Source of the DNA: Alitta virens
Taxonomy: Eukaryota; Annelida; Polychaeta; Phyllodocida; Nereididae
Direction of reading: 5' to 3'
Assembly (NCBI GenBank): GCA_932294295.1
Contig: OW028576.1
Span: 42,052,747 to 42,116,746, forward strand
Length of the DNA stretch: 64,000 nt
The position numbers were made by a program, and so were the translations under genes. Shown piece by piece: positions 11,483 through 23,440 of this stretch. Positions within the stretch are counted from its first letter, which is position 1, and every line of letters starts with the position of its first letter. The notes under the pieces were generated by a model. That model searched no databases. It was not told where the DNA came from and worked only from the letters and a program-made list of their open reading frames with translations.

Positions 11483-11620
11483 TGGTGGGTGGGTGGATTA
11501 GGGCTTTACCTCTTCTATTTCTGCACATGATGGGCTAATTAGGACAGGCAGGGACCATGGCAATGAGATGATGGATGAAACAGCCATCCAACTTAGGCTC
11601 GACCGGGGATTGAACCGAGG
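11483..11620 (-). mobile_element. tRNA-derived SINE fragment (copy A)
   Basis: Same sequence as the SINE at 22869-23212: 'gctaattaggacaggcaggg', 'accatggcaatgagatgatg' and 'cgaccggggattgaacc'. It begins after the same 'aagtaagtccagg' flank as in copy B, so the insertion predates the segment duplication. It is cut off at about 11620 by unrelated sequence. Confidence 0.75.
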
Positions 11621-12594
11621 TGTACCGATATTAAGATCGGGTATCGGTATCGGCCGATACTGGGCCTTGAGTATCGGTTTGGTGGATCGGCTTTAAATGG
11701 AGCCAATACCAAGCACCAGCCCTCAGCAGCGCCCCCTATGGCCCGAGTCAGTGAACCGCATCACATTCCCAGCCTCAGTTGGACTGCAGCAGGTTGGGTA
11801 ATTGCATGATAATTGCACTTGGGATGACCTAGAGAGATTGTAGTGAAATTGTGCTTATTATTCTATAGTTTTTACATGATAATACTTTGAAGGAAATATT
11901 CATGCCATCGAAAAATTGTTTTATTTGTTCCACCTCTATATAATAGAGAATAGTACATCACAACAATATCATATAAGTATGAAAACATGTATAAAAACAA
12001 TATACATAATTAAGTAGTTAATAGATGAACTAAAAACTGCATGTCTGAATAAGGGTTTATAAAATTCCCAATTTGCAACCTTTTAATAAATCAACATGGC
12101 CGTCAGTATTATACATACATACATACATATAGACTTTTCGTTTTTGTAGCTAATTTAATGGGAGAATGATCATATGCAACTATTTTCTTAGTTTACCATA
12201 CAGAATATGCTGAGACAAATGGTAATTTTTGACAAATTCTGTGATATATTAAGAGATAAACTGCATGATGACCAACTTTATGTGCATATATGCTATTATC
12301 CTAAATACATTAAATATATTCAGTGAAGACCAATTACGAGAAAACAATTTGGGTATAATTAGATACATCTATTTAAATATTTTATTGTGTAGTTTATGAT
12401 TAGGAAAGATATGACTTCATATTAAACCGAACATTCATTATGGTGCTGATTGCAATTGATTGTGTTCCACCGAACATATATTCTAAACTCAAAACAATAA
12501 TACAGGTCAATTGACTAAGTAATGGTGAGGCGGGGGGGGGGGGGGGGGTTAGACCTGCGGATGCATGTGGTGAGTGGCTTACAATCCGTTCGGT
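11621..12594. other. Sequence unique to copy A, unclassified
   Basis: Starts 'gaggtgtaccgatattaaga' and contains repeated 'gtatcggtatcggccgatac' words at 11635-11700, then AT-rich sequence and a run of G at 12532-12548. The opening resembles the ends of some hAT-type elements, but I found no matching opposite end and no ORF. Confidence 0.35.
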
Positions 12595-12753
12595 AAATTC
12601 TCAGTCTCGGCCAAGCCACACAAGTAAAAGAGCTCAAAAAGTTATTGCGACTGAGATCATGCTTTTTCTTGATTATTGCAGTATCACTAATTAAGACATA
12701 GATATGATTGCCATACAATGTCAGTGAAACCTCAATAATCCAGTTCTGACCTG

Positions 12754-13023
12754 TTGTCTATGATCACCTATGCCATATGTTCAATTCAAACAATGCTGGA
12801 ATCTCCTGAGTGCCACACAATTACCATTAATCAACACACTTTCTATTCATCTTCAAAACCACATCTTGCTATTGAATTTGAAAAAAAATATGTTCTACAT
12901 TATATGAAACTTGTATCACCATTCAAGAAATGTTTAATGACCTATCAAGGTTTCTTTAACATGCACTTTAACAGTGCTGTGTTTTGTAAAGTGGAAATGC
13001 TCCATCAGGATATTTACTCATGA
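12754..13023 (+). CDS. Short ORF before the LINE endonuclease/RT ORF
   Basis: An open frame of up to 89 codons (first ATG at 12760) whose TGA stop overlaps the downstream ATG as ATGA at 13020-13023. Such overlaps couple translation of two ORFs in some non-LTR elements. No zinc knuckle or coiled coil is visible, so it may be only the tail of an ORF1 or chance. Confidence 0.3.
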   Translation: MSMITYAICSIQTMLESPECHTITINQHTFYSSSKPHLAIEFEKKYVLHYMKLVSPFKKCLMTYQGFFNMHFNSAVFCKVEMLHQDIYS

Positions 13024-16000
13024 CAGAAACAAATTATAGTTTATTAGATTTGGTAAATGAGGAAATATACAATAATGAAGATGAAGCACCTTCAGTTTTT
13101 CAATGCTCGCCCTACTATAGTAATGAAGGATTGCAAGAAATATTCTCAAATGTTCCTAATACTTTCAAAATAATATCTTTGAATGTGCAGTCTTTAAATA
13201 CAAAGTTTAATGAACTGAAAATTTATATTGAAGCAATTTGTAAATCAGATTTCAGTGCAGTTTGTATCCAAGAGACCTGGTTATCTGATGAGTCTGATCT
13301 TTCTCTTCTGCAGTTGAATGGATATAATCTTATTTCAAAAGGAAAGTCCTCAAGTCAACATGGTGGTGTGGCTATATATTTAAAAGAAGATTTCCGATAT
13401 AAAATACTTCCCATTTGTAGTCATTCAAATATTTGGGATAGAATCTTTCTTGAAATTGACTTAAATGAATCTTTGAATCAATGTTCCAACAAAACAGTAA
13501 TAATAGGAAATATATATAGACCTCCCAGAGACAATATAGAGAACTATAATACTTTCGTAAGTGAACTTGACCAGATACTACATAATCTTCAGCAAAATAA
13601 TAAAGATGTCGCAATAACAGGTGATTTTAATATTGACCTTCTTAAAATAAAAGAGAGGAATATCTTTAACGATTATTTTGAAAGCATGTTAGCTTATGGA
13701 TTTATTCCTAAAATTACCTACCCTACTAGAATAACTAATCACAGTAAGACCCTCATAGATAACATATTGGTTAAACTTTCAAACAACTTTTCTTCTACTA
13801 CAGCTGGAATCTTACTGGTGAACATATCTGATCATTTACCTTGTTTTATATCATTAGATTATTTGAGAATTAATAGATGTTCTTATAAATATATAAAAAC
13901 TTGGTCGAGAAGCAAACGGGCATATAAAAACTTTATGAATGAAATTACAGCAAATTGCACCTCTGATAAATTTGATCAGAACGTAAACAAAAATCCAAAC
14001 ATTAACTATGATGTACTTGACCAGATTATTCAACAAGCTTATAAAAAACATATTCCTGTTAAGATTGTCAAATTTGACAAACATAAACATAAACTGAACA
14101 AATGGATTACCCAGGGTATACTATCTTCTATAAAGTTCAGGGACAGACTTTACAAACGATTAATGGAAACTAAAAACAACATAACTTTGTACCAAACATT
14201 GAAAACTAATCTATCAAACTATAACAAATTATTAAGAACCTTAATAAGAACAGCCAAAAAGTCGTATTATGAATCATGTTTTAGCGAATTCCGTGACGAT
14301 ATAAAGAAAACTTGGAATACAATTAAAACTATACTAAACAAAAGCCAAAAAAAGAAAGACTTTCCAAGTTCATTCCTTGTAAATGGTACTCATATTACAA
14401 ATAAGCAAATAATTGTTGATAAATTTAATGAATATTTTACGAAAGTAGGGTCTAGTCTTGCAGAAAATATTACTGTCCCAATAAATAAATCATTTACAGA
14501 TTATCTACTGTCGCCAAATAGTCATACTTTTTCTTTTGAAAAAGTCAGTCAAGAATATGTGTCCAAAATAATTGAAACCTTAAAACCAAAAAGCAGTGGT
14601 GGTATTGATGAAATTTCTAATAAATTGCTGAAATAAATAAAAAAAGGAATTCTGGTTCCTTTAACTTTGATAATAAACCAAGCAATAGAAAATGGAATTT
14701 TTCCCGACAGGCTCAAAATAGCCAAAGTAATTCCCTTGTTTAAGACAAATGAAGATTACTTATTTGAAAACTACAGGCCAATCTCTGTTTTGCCCAGCCT
14801 GTCAAAGATACTTGAAAGAGTTATGCATTCACAATTGGTCTCCTACTTCTCAAGATTCAATTTATTTTATGATAAACAATATGGCTCTAGGAGTTCACAT
14901 TCAACTGAATTGGCGGCATTAGAAATTACTAACAGAATCATCAATAGTATGGATAAGAAAGAAGTACCTCTGGCTATTTTCCTTGATTTATCTAAGGCCT
15001 TTGACACAATTGATCACAATATCCTTCTTCATAAATTATGTTACTATGGTGTGAAAGACAAGTCATTAAAGCTGATTACAAATTACTTATTTAATCGAAA
15101 GCAATATATCTATATGGACAATATCAGTTCTGAATTATTACCAATTAAAACAGGTGTCCCTCAGGGATCAATTTTAGGGCCATTACTTTTCATAATATAT
15201 ATAAATGATCTTAATTTGGCTAGCCCTATCTTTAAACCCATCATATATGCTGATGATACAGCATTATCTGCAACTTTAAGTGCCTTTGACAGTGCAGGTC
15301 AAAACAGGGATAGAAATATAGATACAGAACTTGAAAATATCTCTCTGTGGCTAAAACTTAATAAATTATCATTAAATTCTTCCAAGACAAAACCATGCTT
15401 TTTCATACTGTACGCAAAAATGTGAATTATCCAAATATTATGATAAATGGTACAATTATAGACTTTGTGGATTCTTTTAACTATCTAGGAATTATAATAG
15501 ATAAACATCTTAGTTGGAAGTCGCATATTCATAAGATATCCTTGAAAATGTCTAAAATTATAGGAATAATGTTAAAAATGAAAAATTTTATCTCAAAGGA
15601 TATCCTTCTCACTTTCTCACTTTATATTATATCTTATTCATGCCATATCTCAATTATGGGATTCTTTGTTGGAAATCAAAGATTAATTTAGTTGTAAAGT
15701 TTCAAAAGAAAGCTGTCAGAATCATAATGGGTGCGAAATACAATGGTCACAATTGGTACCCACTTACTTTCAAGACAACATATTTGTAAAAAATAGAAAC
15801 ATTCATCGACACAACACCAGATCTGCCAATGCATTCCATATTCCCCGAGTTAGGCATGAATTTGCCAAACATGGCATTCATTATATAATTCCCATGGCTT
15901 TTAATAATAGTATTCCGCTTATCATAAACAAAATTTACACCCACAGTCTCTCTGGATTCGCAAAATATATCAAGAATGACTATCTAAACAATTATAAAGA

Positions 16001-16049
16001 AAATTGCTTGATAAGAAATTGTTACATTTGTCAGTCCTCTGCAGGGTGA
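13020..16049 (+). pseudogene. LINE ORF2: endonuclease-reverse transcriptase, disrupted
   Basis: The first frame (13020-14636) opens with an exonuclease-endonuclease-phosphatase fold: 'SLNVQSLNTKFNEL', 'CIQETWL', 'GGVAIYLK', 'GNIYRPPRDN', 'ITGDFNIDLL', and 'ISDHLPCFI' with the catalytic His. One in-frame TAA at 14634 interrupts it. The same frame resumes and carries the reverse transcriptase: 'NYRPISVLPSLSKILE', 'FLDLSKAFDTIDH', 'TGVPQGSILGPLLF' and the catalytic 'YADDT'. A frameshift at about 15395-15425 moves the reading to the frame of 15395-15691. A second, at about 15690-15750, leads to a C-terminal part ending at 16049. The element is therefore inactive but young enough to be nearly intact. 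Confidence 0.88.
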
Positions 16050-16454
16050 GCTTTGCTTCATAAATGCCTGTGTTGCACTCATTATATCCCGTATGACTAA
16101 TTTTCTTATTTTATAGGGTTCTAAGATATCCAGTGTACTTTTTATTTGAAAGTGATGAACCAAAAGTCATTCACTGCACAGAAAATGCACAGAAAATGCT
16201 TGTAAAAGTAGCATGTGAATTTCATTTCAGTAACTTCCAACATGGCATGTGAATTTCATTTAATCAGGTTCTAAATAGAAAATGCTTGTAACAATAGCAT
16301 GTGAATTTCATTTAGTATTTTGTTCATCATTGTTTCTGTCCAGTCATTTCTATTATCATTATTGTTACTATTATTATTCTTAAAATATTTTATTTACTTG
16401 ATAATTTGTAATTGGTGACTCAGGAGATTTCAGCCTCCCTTTAAACGCCTGGGT

Positions 16455-16491
16455 GGCCTCTCGATAGCGGTCTTAAGACCTTAGAGAGGCC
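16455..16491 (+). other. 3'UTR hairpin of the LINE
   Basis: GGCCTCTC (16455-16462) pairs with GAGAGGCC (16484-16491), and the interior contains the palindrome GGTCTTAAGACC (16469-16480). It sits about 140 bp before the LINE 3' end, where such elements carry the structure recognised by their own reverse transcriptase. Confidence 0.6.
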
Positions 16492-16612
16492 TCCCACACA
16501 TAGAGAAAAATACATTTTAAATATTTTTTTACTTGTTTATTTGTCTATTTGTCTATGTATGTTTCAAACAATGTCTGTATATGAAATGTGTGTCTCTTTG
16601 TGTAAATAAATA

Positions 16613-16630
16613 TCTTTGTCTTTGTCTTTG
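16613..16630 (+). repeat. LINE 3' tail (CTTTGT)3
   Basis: Three copies of a hexamer directly before the insertion junction, preceded by 'aaataaatat'. Confidence 0.8.
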
Positions 16631-16785
16631 TCAAGCTCCAATCGTTAATATAACCTGCGAAAGCGGCCATTGCGTTCCATGCTGATTAATTCTTAACTTC
16701 TTATGTTGATGCTGAAGTGCAGTTTCCCATCGGTTTCTGCTTTCAGCCTACTGAGCAATGATCCCAAATACCAAAATAAAAAGAT

Positions 16786-17960
16786 ATGTTATGCAGGCCT
16801 AAAAGTGGGGCAGCGCATGTTACCTGTATATATATGCATGGCTAATCATTCAGTCTCACCAATATTTGATACATCCAATTTCCTGTTGTTGTTTCGTATA
16901 CAGTAGGAGTAGTTAAAAGGCTACGATAAAACGGGAGCTTCTGGTGGCCTACGACAGGCGGTGCTAGTGGTACCGGTGATGGGTGCCCGAAGGCCTGACC
17001 GACGCGCTTAGCGTGACGGATGAGCCTGTGGAAGACCAGGGGCTATAGATTTATTATTGGGGAGTACGCGAGGTGGGTACTATGAGGCTTAAGATTAGCA
17101 TGTTACATAGTGGACATGATGTGCATATCAGTGTGTTGAATAATGATCTGTAGGGTACTTATTGCACTAATGTTAAACGCCACCCAAAACAGAGGATAGA
17201 CGGGGCTAGCTACAAGTCCCCTGTCCACAGGACAGGGTTACAAGGTCCTGGATGAAAAAATATTGACTTTTTTGCTTGAGTGGCAAATAGCCTTGTAGTA
17301 AACGTTTGTCACACAACACACACCTGCTGTAGGGTTAGACATACCTTTTTTATATTGTGTCGCGCTCAGATATGGTTGATTTCTTCCAATATTAATCGAT
17401 TTCTGTGCCATTTTCGAATTCACATTTCGGTAAACAAAGCTTGAAGCATGGCCGCCTAGTTCCGAAAAACTCACAAGAGGGCTCTGGCGACGTTTCAACG
17501 CCCCTAGTGGCACACAGAATAGTGCTGACCAGTCCCCATTTCTGTGACTGCTGGGGGCGTTGCAATGGCGAAAGTTTAGTGAATTATTAACAGAGTTTTT
17601 GGTGCTTGTTGATGTACTTCTTGGGCATTCTACTGTCAGATTCCGAGTGGACGAAAAGCAGTCTGTATAAAGAGCTATCAGCACCGAATCGCACTGATGC
17701 GCCCTCTTGTGTATATTTACCACAAAAAGCATGAACTAGCAAATGTGAATTTGAAAACGCTCTTGAAAAGGATAATTCCACTGACTTTTTCAGTGAAATA
17801 TGAATACAAGTTGATAGTTAACAAAGTCGTACTCCTGTGCATCACGACGAAATAAGGTATGCTGACATTTTTATGGAGAAATATGTGTCGTAAATGTCAA
17901 CATCAAAGAATTCCCATACAACGCGTTCCGACCCTACATCGCATCTAATGCAATGTAGGT
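16786..17960. other. Intergenic with first unit of a tandem family
   Basis: A unit similar to those at 18361 and 18779 starts with 'aggcggtgctagtgg' at 16956-16970 and includes 'tgatctgtagggtacttatt' at about 17146. A CTCF-like core (reverse complement GCCACTAGGGGCG) lies at 17499-17511. The 164-codon minus-strand ORF at 17732-17238 has no recognisable domain and I do not call it a gene. Confidence 0.45.
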
Positions 17961-17964
17961 CGGT

Positions 17965-19025
17965 TCTGGCTAAGACGGGGCTAGTGACCTGATGCTGTAT
18001 AACAATGTGTAGATTGTTGTTGGGGTTTGTGTATGGAGCTGAAGATGATAAAGAATAATATGGTAAGAGCAATATATCAATAGATATGTATCTCTTAACA
18101 TACAAGTAAAGGATATAAGTCTTGCAAACCTAGGTGTAGGATGACAGAGAGCCATTCTTGTCACATCTGCATGACTGATGATCTCCCAAACACTTAAGGT
18201 CATAACACAATGTGTTGTAGTAATGTGTGAATACCAGTATTGATGACAGTTTGATTACTATAGAGGATGTGAGATGTGTACCAAGGCTTGGGATTATCGT
18301 TTTGATTAATGATCTATCGGGCACTTATTGTACTAGTTTTAACTTCCCAAAGCCGACAACAGGCGGTGCTAGTGGTCTGATGTTATATAGTACGTGATAT
18401 GTATAACAATGTGTAGAACTATTGTTTTGGTTTGTGTATAAAAAGTTGAAGAATGAACTATCTTACACACATGATAAAGAATAATACTGCAAGAGTGATA
18501 TATTGATGGATATGTCTCTTAACAGAATGCATCATATTAATAGTTGACATACCAGCAAAAGGAGTAGGTGTCTTGTGAACCTCTGTGTAAAATGACAATA
18601 CAAATTTTTTTAAATGCAACAGACAATATAGTTTTGACGACTAAGTGAAGGTATGCAGACTTGAATGTCACAGGCTATATTATAGTTGATGCGTAATTGT
18701 ATGTGAGCTGTATAACACAGTTATAATTAATGATCTATCTGGCACTTATTGTACTATTTTAAGCTTCCTAAAGCTGACAGGCGGTGCTAGTGGTCTGATG
18801 TTATACAGCACGTGATAGGTATAACAATGTGTAGAACTATTGTTTTGGTTTGTATATAAAAGGTTGAAGAATAAACTATCTTACACCCATGTTGAAGAAT
18901 AATACTGCAAGAGTGATATATAGATGGATATGTCTCCTAACAGAATTAAACACATTACAACATATTAATGGCTGATATACCAGCAAAAAGGAGTAGGTGT
19001 CTTGTGAACCTCTGTGTAGAATGTC
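17965..19025. repeat. Tandem units of ~420 bp
   Basis: Two well-matched units start with 'aggcggtgctagtgg' at 18361 and 18779 (418 bp apart). Both run through 'tataacaatgtgtagaac', 'aataatactgcaagagtgat' and 'aggagtaggtgtcttgtgaa'. A more diverged unit with 'ggggctagtgacctgatg' begins near 17976, and an older one lies at about 16956. I saw no coding potential. Confidence 0.8.
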
Positions 19026-19049
19026 AAAGTTTTCTGTGCCATCATATGA

Positions 19050-19172
19050 ATATATAAGCAGCAAACAACTATTCAAAAATACATTTAAAAAAAATGGAGA
19101 TACCAATAGAACAACTATGCACAACTTCGCCCAAATCCTTCCTGTTTAAAATAGTTGTTTGCTGCTTATATA
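19050..19172. repeat. Foldback with 20 bp arms
   Basis: 'tataagcagcaaacaacta' at about 19052-19071 is inverted as 'tagttgtttgctgcttata' at about 19151-19170, with ~80 bp between. This is a small foldback element or MITE. Confidence 0.75.
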
Positions 19173-19960
19173 GGTGAAATTTAATTCTACAAGATGCCAA
19201 ATGAATGAATGAATAAATTAATTGTTCAGGACAAATCTTGGTTTTTGGAATCAGTAGTATCCCACTCCAGTGATGTAATCATTGTATATAGTATGCTCAT
19301 TGAACTTTTTCCCAAATAAGTTGGATATATTGTATTTATTCTTTGTTGTGTTACGACAAATACTTCTATAAAATATTTTTTTGTTACTATATAATCAATT
19401 TTAATTGTTAAACATAATAGGGGATACAGCCACCCTCGGGTAATGGTATTTTGTAAATACTCGAATGTATCACCTTCCAACACAATTATTATATCACATT
19501 GCATTTATTTATACTTGTGAACCAATGTACTGGAGTGTTGGAAAATAATTAAATGTCTAATCTTAGATGAGCCATTGGTGAAACTGCATTTGGTCATTTC
19601 CAATGTTTATTGTAGTTTTCCAGCTCTGCGAAATACCAGAAAGTGAGCTTTTACACATTCAATATATTTGTTTGTTGAAAGAGAATAGTAAACTGGTTGG
19701 ATGTAGTGGACAAGATCAAAACCAATTTTTATTTTCTAGGCAGGATTTTTTTAAAATTTGGGGCAGCAAGCTTGGCACATGACAACTGTAGAGACGGACT
19801 TCGTGGTGTTAGAAGAATCCAGCCTTCCCTAAAATACTTACATGTAGTCCAAGAACCAGAGCTCTTTTATGTATCTTTTTATTCTAATCAATAATTTTTC
19901 ATTGATCCCAGTACAGAATTTGGTTTTCAGAATTGAATGTTTAAATAAATCACCTTGGAC
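19173..19960. other. Intergenic, nothing recognised
   Basis: AT-rich sequence with no conserved ORF, repeat or RNA gene visible. Confidence 0.4.
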
Positions 19961-21488
19961 AAAATGTTTGGAGTGGCTCGCGCGTATGTCATCAATTCAA
20001 GAATTTGTCATATCTGGTGGGTTCTTCTTCATAAAACACTATTTCTAGCACTGTCAGAATTGTTACAGTAAGAGAAACAAGTTTTCTCCAAGTTTGAAAC
20101 TGGATGTGTACTCGTTACGAAATTATGGACATCGCAACTGTTGAACCGACGACGTTGTTATGACATGATGACGTAGTCTCGTTCTGAATAACTATATTGA
20201 GTGTAACAGGCACTGTGATTAGCCAATGATGCGATGAAAAACGATGATAATAGGTGAAATCAATTTTAATCCAGTTCCGGTTGGCTTGTCCACTGTGTAG
20301 CCACTCGTCTTCGGGAAGTGAGCTTCGCTCACGGCATACGGCCGCGACGAGCTTCGCTCATATTAATAGCTCGTAATGTTAATGCCAGCATTACTAGTCA
20401 GGGGGCCAGCCCCTCAAAATTGGGATTTCTGTTTGCAACGATCCACACCTCCTCAAATTTGGTATCATCGAATTGGATAATTTTCTGTACTTTTTGTAAT
20501 CTGTACTTGTTTTGTCAGTTTCTTGGACCAGAGATGTTTTTTTCTGGTATCCATGGCAACAAGTATGTTTTTGTATAGAACAAATTCACAAAAATAATTT
20601 TGCTGGTATGCTGTTAATTACAATGCTTGACAATTGTTGGTACCATGACTAATTTGCATGGCTGACCTCATTAAAGTTTTGCAGTAAACACTGGTTTTTC
20701 TCCATTTCCTGTTGCTATGGTAGCAGTTTTACAAATATTTTCATAAATTTTATTAATTTGCTTTGATATCTTTGACTGTCAAGCTTTTATAACACAGTAA
20801 AATAATATACATTTGGTATTTTAAGACACCTTAGGAGAAACCCTCTCAGAAAAGAAGCATCACTGAAAGTTCCTTCATTTGTGTGTGTGTTGCTATGGAA
20901 ACTCTTGCTCCTATAATAAGTTAATTTGAAAACTGGTATCCATGGTAACCAAATTGAAAACAAATATGGACAGGATATTCAGCAGCAGCGTAGCCAGCGT
21001 AATCATGGAAGGGGTTGCCTACGCTATTATATATATTTTAAAAGGCTGCTGCTCCCGTAATATTTGTCTGATTTTCGTCAAATAAAGACTGAATTATTTA
21101 GGAAAATGTGTAGAATTTATATTTATACAAGAGATAAATAAATTTTTTTAAATCTGAGTAAGGAATGGACTATACAAGGCACAAACACTGGTCTCAATGA
21201 GGCAGTAGCCATAATACTGTATTTAAGTGTTTACATTGTATGCCTAGTGCTGCTGGCATTCTACACACAACACCAGGTATCTATTCTTTTTTTGAAAAAG
21301 AATATTCTTGGTATCTGGCATCATTGTTCAGTAGGCTGGAAGCAGAAATTTAGCCATCATCATTTCATAGAGACTGGTTTCATGTTTGATTTTATCAGCA
21401 ATCTCATTATTACCAAAGTGGAGAGCTTTCTCATGCTGAAATTATTGTTCATTGCAAGTGTACGATTGCCCATCAATGGTTATGGGGA

Positions 21489-23440
21489 GTGGATGAAGAT
21501 TGGTAAATTTAGCATGCTGAGTAAAGAAAACGACTACTTGATCTGTCTCAATGACAGCTGTTTTGTCAGGTTGCAGATTTGACGGGGACTGCCCATTAGT
21601 CCGACAGCTCATTAGTCCGACGGGTCACTGGTCCGACAGTTCATTGGTAAGACGGGTCATTAGTCCGACCATGTTCACTATGCATGTTAGGTAGGGGGGG
21701 GGGGGGAGGGGGCATTATCAGAGACTTCCCTCTCTGCGGTGTTAGTAACTCTCCGCCCTCCCAATTATGTTATTTACACACCTGTTGTCATACAATTGCA
21801 ATCATATTTCAATGTACATCACCCTCGGTGTTATCAGTATGCTTATTGCCATATTAACCTGACCAAGTTATAATTACTTACAAAGTTTTCATTTAAATAT
21901 ACGCTTTGCTTCATTATTCTATTTTGAAATTTTTGGTGGTGTTCTTTCATACTGTACATCTTCTTTTTCTCTGCATAAATACTGCTGCTATTATTAACCA
22001 TATGCTATTATTACTATTATCATATTACTATTTATCATTTATCTTCTTTGAAAAATTGGTGTTTGATGTATTGTTCTATGACAAGTATGGAATAATATAT
22101 GATAGAAAAACAACTAGTGGACATTATTTTGAATCCTACCACAGGTGTTTGCCATCATGACAACACTTAGTAAGTTAGCATACAATAAGACCAAGGCTAC
22201 TGACTTTGTCAAGAACAGCTTTTACTCCCCTGCGCAACTGCCTTCAAGGATGGGGCCAGTTTCAGTCAATAACATCATAATATATATATTATAACACTTA
22301 AAAATGGCAATATTATATACAAAAAGTCTAATTTTCCTTCTTATTCTTAGTGATAACTTCCATTATTTATGGGTATTTACAACTTCTTTTCTAGGAATTC
22401 CATGCCTGTACACTTGGAATGTTCAATTCTCATCTCTAATGGTAGGTAATTTGAATATTTCACCATCTACACACATGCTTTATGATTGGCTAATATCTTC
22501 CAAGCGCTGTGTGCTGACAGCTTTAAGCCAATTAAGTGACCTAACAGCAATCTTTGTTTTAGAATTGAGTGTAATTAATGCAAAACAATTAATTTATATG
22601 CAATTTCACTGTTAGACATTCAATGCCATAACCCAGCCAAATAGGCTATAAGGTAAATTTGTATTAAGTCAGTAACCTTCGTATTAGTTAAAGTAGAAGT
22701 GCTGAGCAATGTCAGACATGTTGGCAAATGCCTGTGATCCAATGTACGTAATGATGCTGATAAATGCTTTGTTATTGCAGTGTTTGTTTTTACTGTTTGT
22801 TCTATTGTCCACTAAGTGTTGAGTTCTCAGTTTTGTGAAATGTTTGAGACCTGTGAAGTAAGTCCAGGTGGTGGGTGGGTGTATTTGGGCTCGTCCTGTA
22901 TTTCTGCACATGATGAGCTAATTAGGACAGGCAGGGACCATGGCAATGATATGATGAATGAAACAGCCATCCAACTTAGGCTTGACCAGAAATTGAACCT
23001 GGGACCCAGTGGTTGGGTGGGTGGGTGATTAGGGCTTTACGTCCTGTATTTCTGCATCAGTTGGGCTAATTAGGACAGGCAGAGACCATGGCAATGAGAC
23101 GAAGGATGAAACAGCCATCCAACTTAGGCTCGACCGGGAATCGAACCCGGGACCCAGCGGTTAGATACCCAGTGGTTGGAAGCCCAGCTACCACTGAGCT
23201 AGGCCCCCACCAAAGTAAGTCCAGGAAAAAGGCAGTCTTGGCCAAGCCACACAAGTAAAAGAGCAAAAAGTTATTGCGACTGAGAACATGCTTTTTCTTG
23301 ATTATTGCAGTATCACTAACTACGACATAGATATGATTGCCATACAATGTCAGTGAAACCTCAAGCTCTAATCATTAATATAACCTATTTCTGCTTCCAG
23401 CCTACTGAACAATGATGCCAGATACCAAGAATATTCTTTT
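21489..23440. repeat. Paralogous segment, copy B
   Basis: Counterpart of 9126-16785. It lacks the DNA transposon and the LINE found in copy A, and so serves as the pre-insertion reference. It has its own extra ~620 bp at about 22134-22755. Most of it forms the spacer of the giant inverted repeat. Confidence 0.85.
22856..23225 (-). mobile_element. Dimeric tRNA-derived SINE with 13 bp target duplication
   Basis: AAGTAAGTCCAGG occurs at 22856-22868 and again at 23213-23225. Between them, two head-to-tail SINE bodies are read on the minus strand. The tRNA-like head has an A box TAGCTCAGTGGTAGC (23201-23187) and a B box GGTTCGATTCC (23147-23137). The body contains 'ccatggtctctgcctgtcct' and ends in 'ctaatcacccaccc'. 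The left monomer (22869-23010) has a shortened head. RNA polymerase III promoter boxes are intact in the right monomer. Confidence 0.88.

Larger units (their letters stand above)
12735..16630 (+). mobile_element. CR1/L2-type non-LTR retrotransposon (LINE)
   Basis: A 3.9 kb insertion defined by comparison with copy B, where 'gaaacctca' runs directly into 'agctctaatc' (about 23355-23370). It encodes an apurinic endonuclease and a reverse transcriptase, has a 3' hairpin, and ends in a (CTTTGT)3 tail. Simple-repeat tails of this sort are usual in the CR1/L2/Jockey group. The target duplication is absent or only 2-3 bp ('tca'). Confidence 0.88.
9126..16785. repeat. Paralogous segment, copy A
   Basis: Matches copy B (21489-23440) in order and orientation over several blocks. 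9126-9403 matches 21489-21755, including the 'cattagtccgac' cluster. 10911-11370 matches 21745-22133. 11395-11620 matches 22755-22990. 12595-12734 matches 23225-23360. 16631-16785 matches 23361-23440. The intervening sequences of copy A are later insertions: a DNA element at 9413-10910, unclassified sequence at about 11621-12590, and a LINE at 12735-16630. Confidence 0.85.

Noticed and set aside
13372..14090. Minus-strand ORFs inside the LINE
   Set aside because: Shadows of the endonuclease-RT frame on the other strand.
17238..17732. 164-codon minus-strand ORF
   Set aside because: No recognisable domain and no splice or promoter context. It overlaps other short ORFs and lies among repeats. 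It could be chance.
23142..23212. A functional tRNA gene (A and B boxes present)
   Set aside because: The boxes belong to the head of a SINE with a non-tRNA body and target duplications. No good cloverleaf with an anticodon arm was apparent.
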